Shown: positions 50,011 to 61,062 of the stretch, piece by piece
Numbering within the stretch: position 1 is the first letter of the stretch
Layout: every line of letters starts with the position of its first letter
Assembly (NCBI GenBank): GCA_014549065.1
Contig: JACDOX010000302.1
Span: 1 to 64,000, forward strand
Direction: 5' to 3'
Origin: Cardinalis cardinalis
Taxonomy: Eukaryota > Chordata > Aves > Passeriformes > Cardinalidae
Length of the DNA stretch: 64,000 nt
Notes under the pieces: generated by a model
Database searches by the model: none
Seen by the model: the letters and a program-made list of their open reading frames with translations, nothing else
What the model was told of the DNA's origin: nothing
Made by a program: the position numbers and the translations under genes

Positions 50011-50430
50011 TGTGAAAAACGCCAATCACTTGTTTTTAAAATGTTAAAAGTTTAATAGTAATAAAACGGTTATAAAAATAGTAATACAATTAGAGTACTA
50101 ATAATTTGGACCATTTGGATTAGGACAATATGAGACAATAGAGACAAAGAGCTACTGACAGTCTGGGTACCTCTTTCTGGGAAGAAGTCAGCTTCTTCTG
50201 ATAAGGGGCAATGAATTCTTATTCTCTGAAAGATTCAGGTGTCCTGTGGCTGCTGTCTGGTGCGAGTGCCTCATTCCTTTCTTAAAAAAAATATCCCACA
50301 CACATAGTTCCTATTTTAATACAAAAGTTACCTTTTAACTACAAAACTGCATTTACCATACTATTAAACTGTTAATACAGCGCTGCTAATCAATACAACA
50401 AAATACAAATAGTAAATACCTGCGTGGAGC
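50011..50430. mobile_element. Probable solo LTR of an avian endogenous retrovirus
   Basis: The element begins with TG ('tgtgaaaaacgccaatcact'), continues 'gtttaatagtaataaaacgg', then 'ttataaaaatagtaataca', 'aatttggaccatttggatta', and later 'ctgtggctgctgtctggtgc' with 'ttcctattttaatacaaaa'. I associate this series with a common songbird LTR family. The right end is unclear and probably truncated, and no internal retroviral genes are present. It shares AATTTGGAC words and the downstream layout with the fragment at 48.35-48.86 kb. Confidence 0.6.
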
Positions 50431-51136
50431 CACAGCACGTGCACCTTTCACTCTCTGTTATCAGTCCCGGTGGCACTGGGACAGGCTGCTGCCCACAGGA
50501 GCCCTGAGGCCACAAAGCTCTCGCTGCTCCCCNGGTCCCAGACCAGAGCAGCTTTGAACAGTTGCAAGAAAAGGGAAAGAAAAATAAACNGTCCAGGGAA
50601 AACNCTGCCTCAGCCAGCTNAAGCAGCTGAGAAGCAAAGGAGCGCTCTGNTCTGCTCCGTGGTGCCCACGATGGGGAGCAGTGCTGCTTTCCAAGGCCCT
50701 GCTAACAAACAAACAAACTGCGTGCTGCTGCCTCCCCCCGCCTTGGCTGCAGAACCAGCACTGCAGGCACAAACACAACATCGGCATTAGCAGGACACNC
50801 AGCTGCGGACACAGGCATCGTAACGTGAGAAACAGCTGCTCACTTCGCATAGCTCAGGCAGGTTTCTTAAAGCTCATTAAAAATACAACAGAAGGCTGAA
50901 TAAAGAGAAGAGGTTATGGTGCCAGGAGCAAAGGATTTTCCCTGCCATGTGCTCAGCCCCCTCACAATGGAGNTTTTTTTCCTTTTTAACCCTTTAACCC
51001 CTCCCAAAGTTCTGTCCATCAACCCCTTCTTCGCTGCCCAGTGGTGGAGATCTCCTCAANCNCTGACTGGAGCTCAGGTGTTCCACAGTGACAAGCCAGC
51101 CCTCCCAGCTGTCCCTTGACAACCACACGAGGGGGT

Positions 51137-51858
51137 ACAGCACAACCATAAACCTACACAGCTTTTCTCAACCTATACACATGCTATTTGTCTGTTAANT
51201 GTGAGAGTCCACCATGGCATTCCTCATTTATCACAATANACCACCCTGGGATNGGGTGGGTCAGACGNGGCNGATGGCGGCACAGGCTCACACANGCGAG
51301 CCCCAGAGGCCGCGCACAACACAACCATTAACCTACAGAACTTTTCTCAACCTATACACNTGCTATTTGTCTATTAATTGTGAGAGTCCACCATAACTTT
51401 CCTCATTTATCACAACACACCACTCTGCAATGGGGTGGGTTTGCTCAGACATGGCCGACAGCGCAGGCCCTCAGGCGCGAGGCCCAGAGGCCGCACACAA
51501 CACAACTATAAACCTATACAACTTTTCTCAACCTATACACATGCTATTTGTCTGTTAATTGTGAGAGTCAATCATTGCATTCCTCATTTATCACAACACA
51601 CCNCCCTGGGATGGGGTGGGTTTGCTCAGACGTGGCCGACGGCGCAGGCCGGCACACACAAGGCCCAGAGGCCATGCACAACACAATTATAAACCTATAC
51701 AACTTTTCTCAACCTATACACATGCTATTTGTCTGTTAATTGTGAGAGTCAATCATTGCATTCCTCATTTTTCACAACACACCCCCCTGGGATGGGGTGG
51801 GTTTGCTCAGACGTGGCCGACGGCGCAGGCCCTCACGCGCGAGGCCCAGAGGCCGCGC
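51137..51858. repeat. 181-bp tandem array (4 copies) that includes the GPCR gene's 3' coding tail
   Basis: The phrase 'gctatttgtctgttaattgt' or close variants starts at 51183, 51362, 51543 and 51724, that is 179-181 bases apart. Each unit runs from 'cacaacacaaccataaacct' through 'ttttctcaacctatacacat' and a 'gggatggggtgggtttgctc' stretch to 'gaggcccagaggccgcgc'. The rightmost copy contains the last ~17 codons and TGA of the GPCR. The other three carry degenerate copies of that tail. Several Ns fall in the array. Confidence 0.95.
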
Positions 51859-52775
51859 GGCGCCTTCAGCCGGGCCCCCAGCGCCCGGAGCCTCAGCGTG
51901 TAGAGCAGGGGGTTGCCCAGGCAGGTGAGGGTGATCAGCATGGCCGTGCAGTTCCTGAAGATGTACACCCCGGGGTACAGCTCGNCGTGGCAGCGCTGGT
52001 TGGCCGCGTCGAAGATGACGCCGGCCAGGAATGGCGCGTAGGACACCAGGGCCAGCAGCCAGATGGAGATGCTGGTCCTGGCCACCTGCGTCTCTGCCGA
52101 CCTGTAGGTGCCCGTGGCTTGGCCGCACGCCTGCATCCTCAGCTTCCTCTTCCTCAGGATGATGATGATCCTCAGGTAGGTGAAGAGGGGCACGAGGAAG
52201 GCCACGGCCACGTTGGGCATGGCGATGAAGACCAGGTAGTTGACGCAGAAGGGGCTGTAGAGCACCGAGATGTTGCTCTCCACCTGCAGGCAGTTCCAGC
52301 CCATCAGGGGCAGGCAGCCCAGGAAGAAGGCCAGGACCCAGTTGATGAAGACCACAGCGATGGANTGGTTCCTGGCCACCCTGAACCTCGTCCTCATGCT
52401 CTCGGCCACGGCCAGATAGCGCTCGATGCCGATGCTCACCAAGTTGTAGATGGTGGACAGGATGGAGGTGGTGAACAGGGAGTAGGGAGCCAGCATGTCC
52501 NGGGAGCCAAAGATGGTGATGTCGGGGTTGGTGATGAACAGCATGGAAATCCAGAAGCCAGAGAAGCTGGTGAAGAGGTCAGAGACGGCCAGGTTGCAGA
52601 AGAGGATGGAGATGGGCTTGTGCAGGTCCCTGGTGGCCAGGCGGGTGAAGATGACGGTGCAGTTGAAGATGATGGAGATGACATTAATGGTCAGCTGGGG
52701 GATGCCCAGGGCCAGCACCAAGTAGTGGCTCCAGATCTTGGTGTGGTTGGCAGAGCAGTTCAGGAACCCATTCAT
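51807..52775 (-). CDS. Intronless class A GPCR, lipid-receptor-like (S1P/LPA/cannabinoid/GPR119 group)
   Basis: The 322-residue protein has seven hydrophobic segments at roughly 17-43, 56-80, 97-123, 138-157, 180-206, 234-255 and 270-293. Class A landmarks are LAVSD in TM2 (62-66), ERY at the end of TM3 (118-120), Trp in TM4 (146) and NPLLY in TM7 (288-292). LPLMGWNC (155-162) and the ensuing Cys at 177 resemble the intraloop disulfide layout of S1P/LPA receptors. No Cys is visible at the usual TM3 top, although residue 92 is ambiguous. The third loop to TM7 (GTYRSAETQ..., then YAPF) resembles GPR119. TM6 lacks the usual CWxP, reading VSYAP. N-glycosylation sites NCS and NHT lie at residues 6 and 10. 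I chose the ATG at 52775; an in-frame ATG at 52883 would add 36 residues lacking receptor character. Two codons contain N (residues 92 and 137, plus 264). The ligand is unknown. Confidence 0.85.
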   Translation of the reverse strand: MNGFLNCSANHTKIWSHYLVLALGIPQLTINVISIIFNCTVIFTRLATRDLHKPISILFCNLAVSDLFTSFSGFWISMLFITNPDITIFGSXDMLAPYSLFTTSILSTIYNLVSIGIERYLAVAESMRTRFRVARNXSIAVVFINWVLAFFLGCLPLMGWNCLQVESNISVLYSPFCVNYLVFIAMPNVAVAFLVPLFTYLRIIIILRKRKLRMQACGQATGTYRSAETQVARTSISIWLLALVSYAPFLAGVIFDAANQRCHXELYPGVYIFRNCTAMLITLTCLGNPLLYTLRLRALGARLKAPRGLWASRVRACAVGHV

Positions 52776-55700
52776 GGTGGGAAATGCTCCTTTGGGCCGG
52801 CTCTGCTCATCCCATTCTCCCCAGGAGCTCCCACCCCNATCCCGGGCGCGGAGCCTCTCCTGACACACGGCTCCTGCTGCCACATCATCGTCGTCACGGG
52901 GGTTAAACTTTAACCAGGTGTGTTTTTAAATATTTGGGTTGCCAGCTGGGGGCTGTGCCGGTGCCTGGGAGTTGCTAGGATAGCCCAAACTGCAGAGCAC
53001 ATTTCCCACACGGATGAGCTGCTGGAAGCAACCTTTGACAAGAGCAAAACCTGCCCAGGGCTTGGGGAGGTGGGTGGTGACGCCTGCAGTTTAAAATTCT
53101 TCAGGGATGTTCTCAAATGGAGTGAAGTGAATCCGGCTGTAACTCACAAATTAATTAGATCATAAAGGATTAGAGAGACAGGAAAGGGGGAGCAGAGTTT
53201 TGTGGGTTTGGAGGGCTGAGGGAGCTGAAATGAAACATCAGTGCTGTGTCACCAGCCTGGACCCCCAACAGCCCAGAAAATGCCCTTTCCCACTTAATCC
53301 TTTCATGACAACACAGCTAAAACCCAGCCAACACCACTACCATGCCTTTGCCATGGGATATTTTGCGTTTATTTCATGTGCCTTGGTCATTAATAAACCA
53401 GTACCAACACCAGTGTAGCTTCTCTTTCTCCATCTTTTTAAATGCAAATGGTTTTTGAGATCTTACATAGAAAATACTTGAGNCTTGGGGGGGGGAAAAA
53501 GCTCTGGGGACAGACATTCCGTGCTCTCAGCAGAGGGCACTGCTGGAATAAAATACAGGTACAGAGGCAGCAGGGAGATTTTAACCAGCTGAGCAGTCCA
53601 GGTGAGCAGGACAATTATCCAGGTAAATTATCCCTTTATCCACGGTATTTATTCTGATTCAATTTGTATTTTATTGTTACCTTAGTGAAGGATTCACCTT
53701 CATTGGTCACAATTTTCTACCGTGACCTTCCCAAGCAGCTCAGCTGANTTTATGGGCTCCCACATTCAGCACTGATCATTACAGCAGCAATTCCAGCCCC
53801 AGAGGTGGGAATCTGNGAACTCTGATAGCTCTGCCAAAGTTAAAATGTCAGAAATTTAGGCCATAATTTTGAGTTTAAAAAGGGGAATTCTAGAGCTTTT
53901 TTTTTTCCCCATCGAAGTATGTGAAAGTATATTCAGTTTAATGTGCAGTCAGCATTNACAATTTTTCTGTACCAGGAATACTTTACAATTAATTAATACA
54001 CTTCTTAAGTGTGATTATTATATTTTATACAGGTATAGGTAAGCAATAAGCATTTCAGATGGTCACAAGGGAATGATAGCATAGAAATAAGGGCTGAGAA
54101 TTGACCAATCAAGCCTGGGGCTCTATTAACACCCTATAAAATATTCCTCTCCCAGTGTCCCAGATAAAACTCCCTTTGTAATCCCAGCCCTGGCAGCCAC
54201 AGCTCGGGTGTGAGGTTGCTGCTGAACAAGGGCCCCACTATTTCTGCCACCCCTGAGCCAGCCCAGCAAATCCTTTCCCTCCCAGCAGCAGCGGCAGCAC
54301 AGCCCAGGTGGGCACAGGACACCTGTGATGAGCACAACATCCACAGAGCAAAACCGTTTTGAAAAGCCCCTGGTGCCTAAAAATAATTCATCTGTGAATT
54401 TGGGCTCCAGAGGGCTCTAGATATTCCTGAAAATGCTGCTTGAAGTTGCTCTAATTTGAAAATTTGGTGCTCGAGCACAAAATGCTAAACGTTGTGAGAT
54501 CAGAATGTAATTAAAGTAATATCAAGTGGTATAAATAGCTCTCCACAAAAGATTTGTAATCTGATTTCCCTAATAGAATTGCATACAAATTACCATCATG
54601 TTGCTGGATTAAGGGAGACAATNGTGTGGAAGCTGCTTTTTTAGTGGGCTTTAACACACAGAAACCCCCAGATTTGTATATTCCAGCCCTCTGTGGGGCA
54701 GCTGGGGCTCCCAAAACCACATGAAAAATACTTTAAATTTAAAGCCCAACCTCTTCATGGAACAACCTCAATCCAGGGGTGTTTTTCTACTCCTGTATTC
54801 CAGGAACTGTGCAGCATTCCCNGTGCTTACCTCACCATACCCTTGTGAGGAATTGTTATCTGCATCCTATAAATGGGGAAAGAACAATCCCATTGTTTGT
54901 TTAAGGTGACACAGGATTCCAGGCAACTCAATCTAATCTCCAGNATCTCGGGCTGACACCTCAGACACTGACTGCACCTTCCTGTGGGCAGCCTTAGATT
55001 TATATTTACCCAGATTTCACCTTCTGTAATACATTTGTTTTAGTTCTGTGATTGCTTTTCTTTGAGTTCTGTGATTGTATTGACAAGTCTTTATCTGAAT
55101 GCCCAATTTATTTTGATGTATGTGTAAGAAATGGCCTCATTTGGTGGAATTATCTGTGGATTGTGCCTGTGGGGAAGACAATAACCACTGACCACACTGG
55201 AGAGGCTTCAGGCTGAATTTTTAGTGATGGTTCAGGTGTGGAAAATCCAAGTTCACCCAGCTGAGCTCACAGCCTCAGAGCTGCCCCCAGCTGCAGCTCT
55301 CAGCCTCCAGNGGGACCCACGAGGGCTCAGAAGGAGAGGCCCCAGCTGGGACACACCAAAATTGATCCCAAACCAGGGAATTCATGCAGGAGCTGAGCCC
55401 AGCCCTGCCCAGGAGCCCTTGGACAGCTCCCACCCTCACCCTGGGGTGAGGCACCGCAGCCCCGTGTCCTCTGAGCTGGAACTGGAACTGTGCCTGGAGC
55501 TCCAGGGAAAAACTGCATCCCTGTGATGAAATAGCAGTGCCACAGCTCAGGGAGGAGACTGTAAATGCTTAATTCATATTGCTNACTCAAGTGAACTCCA
55601 AACATNTCTATTTCAGTGTGCACACCGGACAATCCAAAAAGGATGAGGGGTTTCAGTGTCCGGTCACATTCTCCATTCCTGACAGCAAATCCTGGGGATT

Positions 55701-58440
55701 GGGATGGTTCTGCTTTCTCCCCGTTGTCCCTGCACTGCCACCACGCTGCAGGCACCAAACCTGGGCCAAAAGTTGCCGAGAGGCCTGAGCAGCTCAGCAG
55801 GGTCACCCCATGAATCCCAGATCCGGCGCCAGGGCCCTCAGCAGGGCTGTGGGATCACAGCGTCCCTCTGCCCTGCTCTCCATGGCCATCACGAGGNCTG
55901 CAAGGAAGAAACACTCAGGAAAGGGAGGGATACAAATAAGGAGCCTATTTATCCAATTTATGTTTCAATTAATGCAGATTAAAGCCTTCCTTTCTGGAGA
56001 GGGAGACACAAACGGGGTGTGTGTGATCTCCGTCCAAGATTTTTNGGAGCTGTTTTGAAAACACACAGCTCTGCTCCTCCCCCCTCCAGCCTCTCTCTCC
56101 TGGAGGAATTTTTGCCTCCCAGGTTTGGAGTGATGGGAGANAAACACCTGGAACCAGGTGAGTGGCAAGCAAAGCCTGTCCGGGGTCAGCTGGGTGTGAA
56201 TAAGGCAGAACACGTCCCAGTGTCCCACCTTGTGCTGGGACAGCATTCCCAGGGCAGCCAGAGCCAGCCCAGGTTTGCACATGGAAGATGAAGCTGCAAT
56301 GTTTCTGCTTCACCCAGAGCTTTGAAATTCCAGATTTCCTCTCCAGGAGCGTGGGAACTCTCAGCAATGAAACGGCAGCACGCAGCCAAATGAGGAGCAC
56401 TCCGTGTTTTCTCACCCTGCAGGGTGGGATTCCCAATCACCCACTCGCTAATCCTGGAACCCATCTGGGGTTTAAATCCCTGGGAAGGGCTTCCCTGTCC
56501 CCTGCAGGGCAATCCCTGCTGGCTCAGCTCATCTCTGACCCGGCTTTGGCCTCCAGCCAGTCTCCCCCTCTCAGCCCTTGCTGCTGTGCCTCTCCNGGCC
56601 ATGAAATAAATGCACTTTTTACTGGATTTGATATTCCCAGCTGTCCTTCCCTTCCCTATAGCTACCAGGAAAACCCAGCCTGGAACTCAGAGAGCTGCTT
56701 AGTTTTGTGTCATCTCCTCTGACCAAGATGCTCTCACATCTTCAGGCTCAGTATCCAAAAATCTTTGTGTGAAATGNGCCCAGTTCTCCATGGCATCCTG
56801 GCGTCTCAGTTTTGGTTTTGAAAAGGAATCAGAACTACCCTGAAGTGCAGCAATGCCATCAAGAACTGATATCCAAACACCTGTCAGCGGAGCTTCCTTA
56901 GGGAAAAAAATATAAAAATGAGGAGATAGAATTATGCCAGCCCTGCTTGTTTAGATGACAGGCTTTAGAAGGAAAGGGAATGCCTTTGCCTGAGCGTGCC
57001 TTCACTCTTGAGCTCAGATGAAGGCTTAATTAATGTGACTGCAGTGCAGTTTATTACCACTTTGATAATGATCGGAAGGGAGTCTTGGAGGCAAAAAGAA
57101 GAGGAAAAGAAGCCCAAAAGAAAAAAAAAAAAAAAAAAAAAAAAAGGCGAAAAAAAAGAAAAAACCCAATAAATAAATAAATCAAGGATCCTGATTTTCA
57201 CGCCCAGAATTTCTAACCCTCAGCTTTTCAGTGCTGAACAGAGGGCTTTAAGGACCTGGAGCAGGAAAACACGCCCGAGGTGTTGGTTCAGCTCCCCGGT
57301 GAGGAGCAGCCCAGCGGGAATTGTCTCCTGGATGCCCCTGGAGCTGTTCNGTGTGCTCAGCATCCCCCGGCCCCGCAGGGACCCGGCAGGGACACGACGC
57401 CACCAGCCCCTCATTGTTCTCCCCTGCAGGAATTATTTACCTCGTCACCCTCCCCGGCAGACCTGCCCTGTGGGAATGTTGTTTGCAGCGTTTTTATCGA
57501 TAAAGGAGCTGCTCTGGGTGTGCCTGCAGCCCCTGAGACCCCTCTGGGGGAGCAGCAGGGCAGGCAGAGGTTTCTCAGCTCCTTTCTGTGGGCTGCAGCC
57601 TCTGCTGGATGACTCTGCAAGCTCAGCTCGCTGGGGTAACATCACTGCACTCTGCCCATCTCACGGGCATCCTGCTCTTCCTCCCAGCNCAGCTCTGCAC
57701 CCCCAGGGGCATCTGGGGAAGGAGTTTGCTTCATTTCTATTCCTCAGCCCAGCCCCAAAAATCCCAGAGATGGTGCTGGGTCTGTAATAAAGCTGTGTCG
57801 TTTTCCTGTGTTGAATGTAAAGTCTGAGTTGCTCCTGAATCATATTTAATTAAAAAAAAAAAAATTAGATGGGAAAACAAAGGGAACCAAAACAAAAAAA
57901 ATCTGTGTATTTCTCATTCTACAGTAGCAGAAGCAGAAAGCTGAGAAAAAGGATTATTTAAAAAATGCATTGTTGCTTAATTACCTACGTAAGGTGTTGC
58001 ATGCCACCTAATTAACATTTCCTGTNGCTGCACATGGAATTCCCATTTTCCAGTCCCAAACCAACTGCAATCCTGTTTGGAGAGCCGTGGGGTAGAAGTG
58101 AGGGGGAGCTGGGGTTAGATTTGTCTCTCTGGGGTTTTATTTTAAAGGAAACATTAACACACGTATTAATTGAATGTCACGAGGCTGCCAGGAGAAGAAC
58201 TCCCAGTAAATACAAATGTGGCATTTTATTTGGGCTGCTGGACCTGTGCAGGTTGCAAAACCTCAGTAATTCACTGAAGGCTCCTTGCTCAGTGCCAGAG
58301 AGCCTCACTCCTTTGCCATCCACTCTGGAGAATGAATAAATTCAGGCAAATCAGGAGCAGGGCAAATCTGGAGAAATTACAAAGGGGAGGAGTTCACCTT
58401 CCTGCTATGGCTTTCAGGTCTGTCCTGGACTACTTACTCC
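52776..58440. other. Intergenic region, no gene recognised
   Basis: Between the GPCR start and the TATA-bearing exon near 58.5 kb I find no convincing coding exon. The open frames are short and lack family motifs. Composition is ordinary, with AT-rich parts near 53.9-54.1 kb and poly(A) tracts at 57120-57145 and 57850-57864. No mobile element was identified with confidence. Confidence 0.5.
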
Positions 58441-58442
58441 AG

Positions 58443-58449
58443 TATAAAA
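58443..58449 (+). promoter_or_regulatory. TATA box (TATAAAA) upstream of a signal-peptide exon
   Basis: TATAAAA occurs 85 bases before the ATG at 58528, which would place transcription start near 58473 and give a 5' UTR of about 55 bases. This is the only good TATA box placed before a plausible start codon and donor in this region. A second, weaker TATTTAAA lies at 58513. Confidence 0.5.
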
Positions 58450-58527
58450 CTGAGAGCAGAAATATGATCACATCCTGAGGAGTCTAATCAATTCTGGTTT
58501 CAACACTGAGCCTATTTAAACTGGAGA

Positions 58528-58585
58528 ATGGAATTGCTGCTCCTTGCTGTGCTCTGCCTGCACATTCTCAAGACAGAGGCAGTAG
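58528..58585 (+). CDS. Candidate first coding exon of a secreted or membrane-anchored protein (signal peptide), partial gene; possibly CA4-like
   Basis: The exon encodes M, E, then a run of four Leu, AVLCLHILKTEAV, and ends in a single G before a strong GTAAGT donor (phase 1). The short acidic start followed by a Leu/Ala/Val core and a small-residue end is a typical signal peptide. A TATA box lies 85 bases upstream. A phase-1 intron right after the signal peptide is common in secreted proteins. I could not find a convincing next exon before the window ends, so intron 1 would exceed 5.4 kb unless a tiny exon is used. The general form recalls carbonic anhydrase IV of reptiles and birds, which may neighbour ZNHIT3 in birds; that is from memory of synteny and is weak. 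A chemokine or other secreted protein is also possible. Confidence 0.45.
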
Positions 58586-59534
58586 GTAAGTCCTTCCCTG
58601 CTCTTTCTAACCCCACCTTAAGGTTTCTCTTATTTCTGATTTGTTTCTGACTACCAGGACGTGCACTGCAGGCTCTCTGGTTCTTCTCTCTGGTAAATGA
58701 AGGATGATTGATTTATTTATNTCTCTGCCTTTTATTGTTTGTGTTAAAATATCAAGGACGGGCTTTTCTCATGAATGAATGAGTGCTTTGGGGGTTTCTT
58801 TTCACCTTTAGAGATTCTATCTGCCTTCCTCCTCCAAGAAAAATCAATGAGCTTTGACTTGATCTCTGTATTTTATTATGTACGTGCATTTAAAATACCA
58901 AAACTTAATTTTATCTTTTGAAACTTGAAAGAAATTGTTTGTTTGAAATTTCTACTGCCTTTGCTTTGCTGTGTATGATCCAAGATGAAATTCTGCTGAG
59001 GGAGAAAGAACAATNTGTCTTTGCTGCATCAGCCCCATCTATTTTTGCTCCCTGGGCACTATAAGTACACTGTGCACTTAGGATGGCTCANTTAAAGAGT
59101 GATCTATAATTGGTATTGAAAAATGCAGGAGGCATTTTCCCCCCTGCTTCTGTTCAATCAGCAGCGCTGAATAAATCCCTTTTCCTATGCAAACACCAGC
59201 ACGGAGCCTCCTCGCAATGAAACGCTGCAGCTCTCGAGTGCCGGAGGGTCCCGGTTTGCTCTGAACTAGAGCAGGGTGCGGGCAGGGGAGGAGGGACCCG
59301 GCTTTATCGGGGGAAGGGCTGCCCTGGGAGCCGCTGCAGGGAGATGGTGTTAAAGCAGATCAAGGTTCAGAGCTGCTCGGAAAGCCCTGCAGGCTTCCCC
59401 TGCCTTTNTTCCCTGTTCCCAATGAACTCCCTGTCCCTCAGCCCTTGGCTTTCCCAGGCTCCCAGCTGACATTCCAAACCCTTCCCTCCGCCCAGCCCCT
59501 CTCCCTGCAGGGGCTGCCGCACCTGGGGCAGGTA

Positions 59535-60110
59535 AACACCAACACCAACCCCAGCACCAGCACCAGCAACAACACCAACCCCAACACCAGCACCAACCCC
59601 AACCCCAACACCAACACCAGCACCAACACCAGCACCAGCACCAACACCAGCACCAGCACCAACACCAGCACCAACCCCAACACCAGCACCAACACCAGCA
59701 CCAACCCCAACCCCAACACCAACACCAACACCAACCCCAGCACCAACCCCAGCACCAACCCCAACACCAACCCCAGCACCAACCCCAGCACCAACCCCAA
59801 CACCAACCCCAGCACCAACCCCAGCACCAACCCCAACACCAACCCCAGCACCAACCCCAGCACCAGCACCAACCCCAACACCAACACCAGCACCAGCAAC
59901 AACCCCAACACCAGCACCAAGCCCAACACCAGCACCAACCCCAACCCCAGCACCAACACCAGCACCAACCCCAACCCCAACCCCAACACCAGCACCAACC
60001 CCAACACCAGCACCAACCCCAACACCAACCCCAACACCAACCCCAACACCAGCACCAACCCCAACACCAGCACCAGCACCAGCACCAGCACCAACCCCAA
60101 CACCAACAAC
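59535..60110. repeat. Hexanucleotide satellite (CCAACN/CCAGCA), ~575 bp
   Basis: Nearly 100 consecutive hexamers of the types CCAACA, CCAGCA and CCAACC fill the interval, with higher-order 18-24-base patterns such as CCAACCCCAACACCAGCA. There are no stop codons in several frames, so frames of 247-274 codons appear on both strands; these are artefacts. The minus strand is G/T-rich with many GGTGTTGG and TTGGGG runs. The array is flanked by unique sequence. Confidence 0.97.
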
Positions 60111-61062
60111 TTTTGCTGTTCCCAGGTCTGCCCCTCGTGTTTGCCTCTGATTGATTCCTGCCTATCAACACCACGCTGCATTTACTGCCCCATTAGGGGC
60201 TTTATTGGGCAAACCTAAACACAATCTAGAAAACCCTTGTGACTTGATTAGATTGGTGTCAATAATTAGGGTTTGCCTCTCTATCAGAAGGAAGTAGCAC
60301 AGGGAATACATAAATAATAATTTGATAATTTGTGGGTGGTTTTTGGCCCCCCCTGGTTATTTGCACGTTTTCCCTTGAGTGTGGACCAAATTACACAGTG
60401 ATTAATACACAAGAACCTTGCTCTCTGCTCCTTCTTCTCCAAACTTTCCTCAGGCAGCAGCTCCACAGGATACAATTTATTAAGGTAAAGGCTACACATT
60501 TCAAGAAACTGCACTTTTGAGAGTCAGCTGAAATTCCTTCTTGTCGTATTCCTTCTTGTTATCTATATTTTTTTTAACAAATAAACCTTTCCTTCCTGTC
60601 TTGCCCCTTGTCAGAACCAGCCTGGCTCTGAGCAGCTCATTGAGCCCAGCTCCAGCTGGGAACTCACCACCCTGAAACAGTCAAATGACTGATTGCTAAT
60701 CTGGAATTGCTGCCAGCCTTGTCAGAATAGCAGAGCACCTGTGCCTTAAAACCACTATTAACAGTCCTTAGGGAAGGAAGGAGGGAAGGAAGGAAGGAAG
60801 GGGCATTATCCCTGCTGCAGGAGAGGGAAACTGAGGCACGCTGGTGCAGGCACCTGCCCAGGATGAAACCATCACCCCCGGCCCCTCATCCTCATCCAGG
60901 TCTCAGTGTGTTCCATTTACAGCTGCTCTGATCATCCTCAGGTTTCTTGTCTGGTTCCTTTGAGAGCTCAGGGACCCTCTGGTGCTGTTTTGGGGGGAAA
61001 AGAGACGCAAAATGTCTGCAATTTCCAGCAGGAATGCTCCAAACCTCATGAGAGTGAGGGAT

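Noticed and set aside
52776..52883. N-terminal extension of the GPCR to the upstream in-frame ATG
   Set aside because: The extra 36 residues are low-complexity and charged without receptor character, and the MNGFLNCS start gives a normal N-terminus with glycosylation sites.
51729..52913. 394-codon plus-strand open frame opposite the GPCR
   Set aside because: It is a compositional shadow: rich in His/Gln/Gly/Asp, without motifs, exactly antisense to a protein with clear seven-transmembrane landmarks.
58528..58585. Calling this exon a CC chemokine because chemokine genes lie near ZNHIT3 in human
   Set aside because: No CC-motif exon follows within a normal chemokine intron length and the signal peptide does not resemble those I know; left unnamed.
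59350..60218. 247-274-codon open frames on both strands (Trp-Cys, Leu-Val and Asn-Thr repeats)
   Set aside because: They are translations of the hexanucleotide array, which lacks stop codons by composition.
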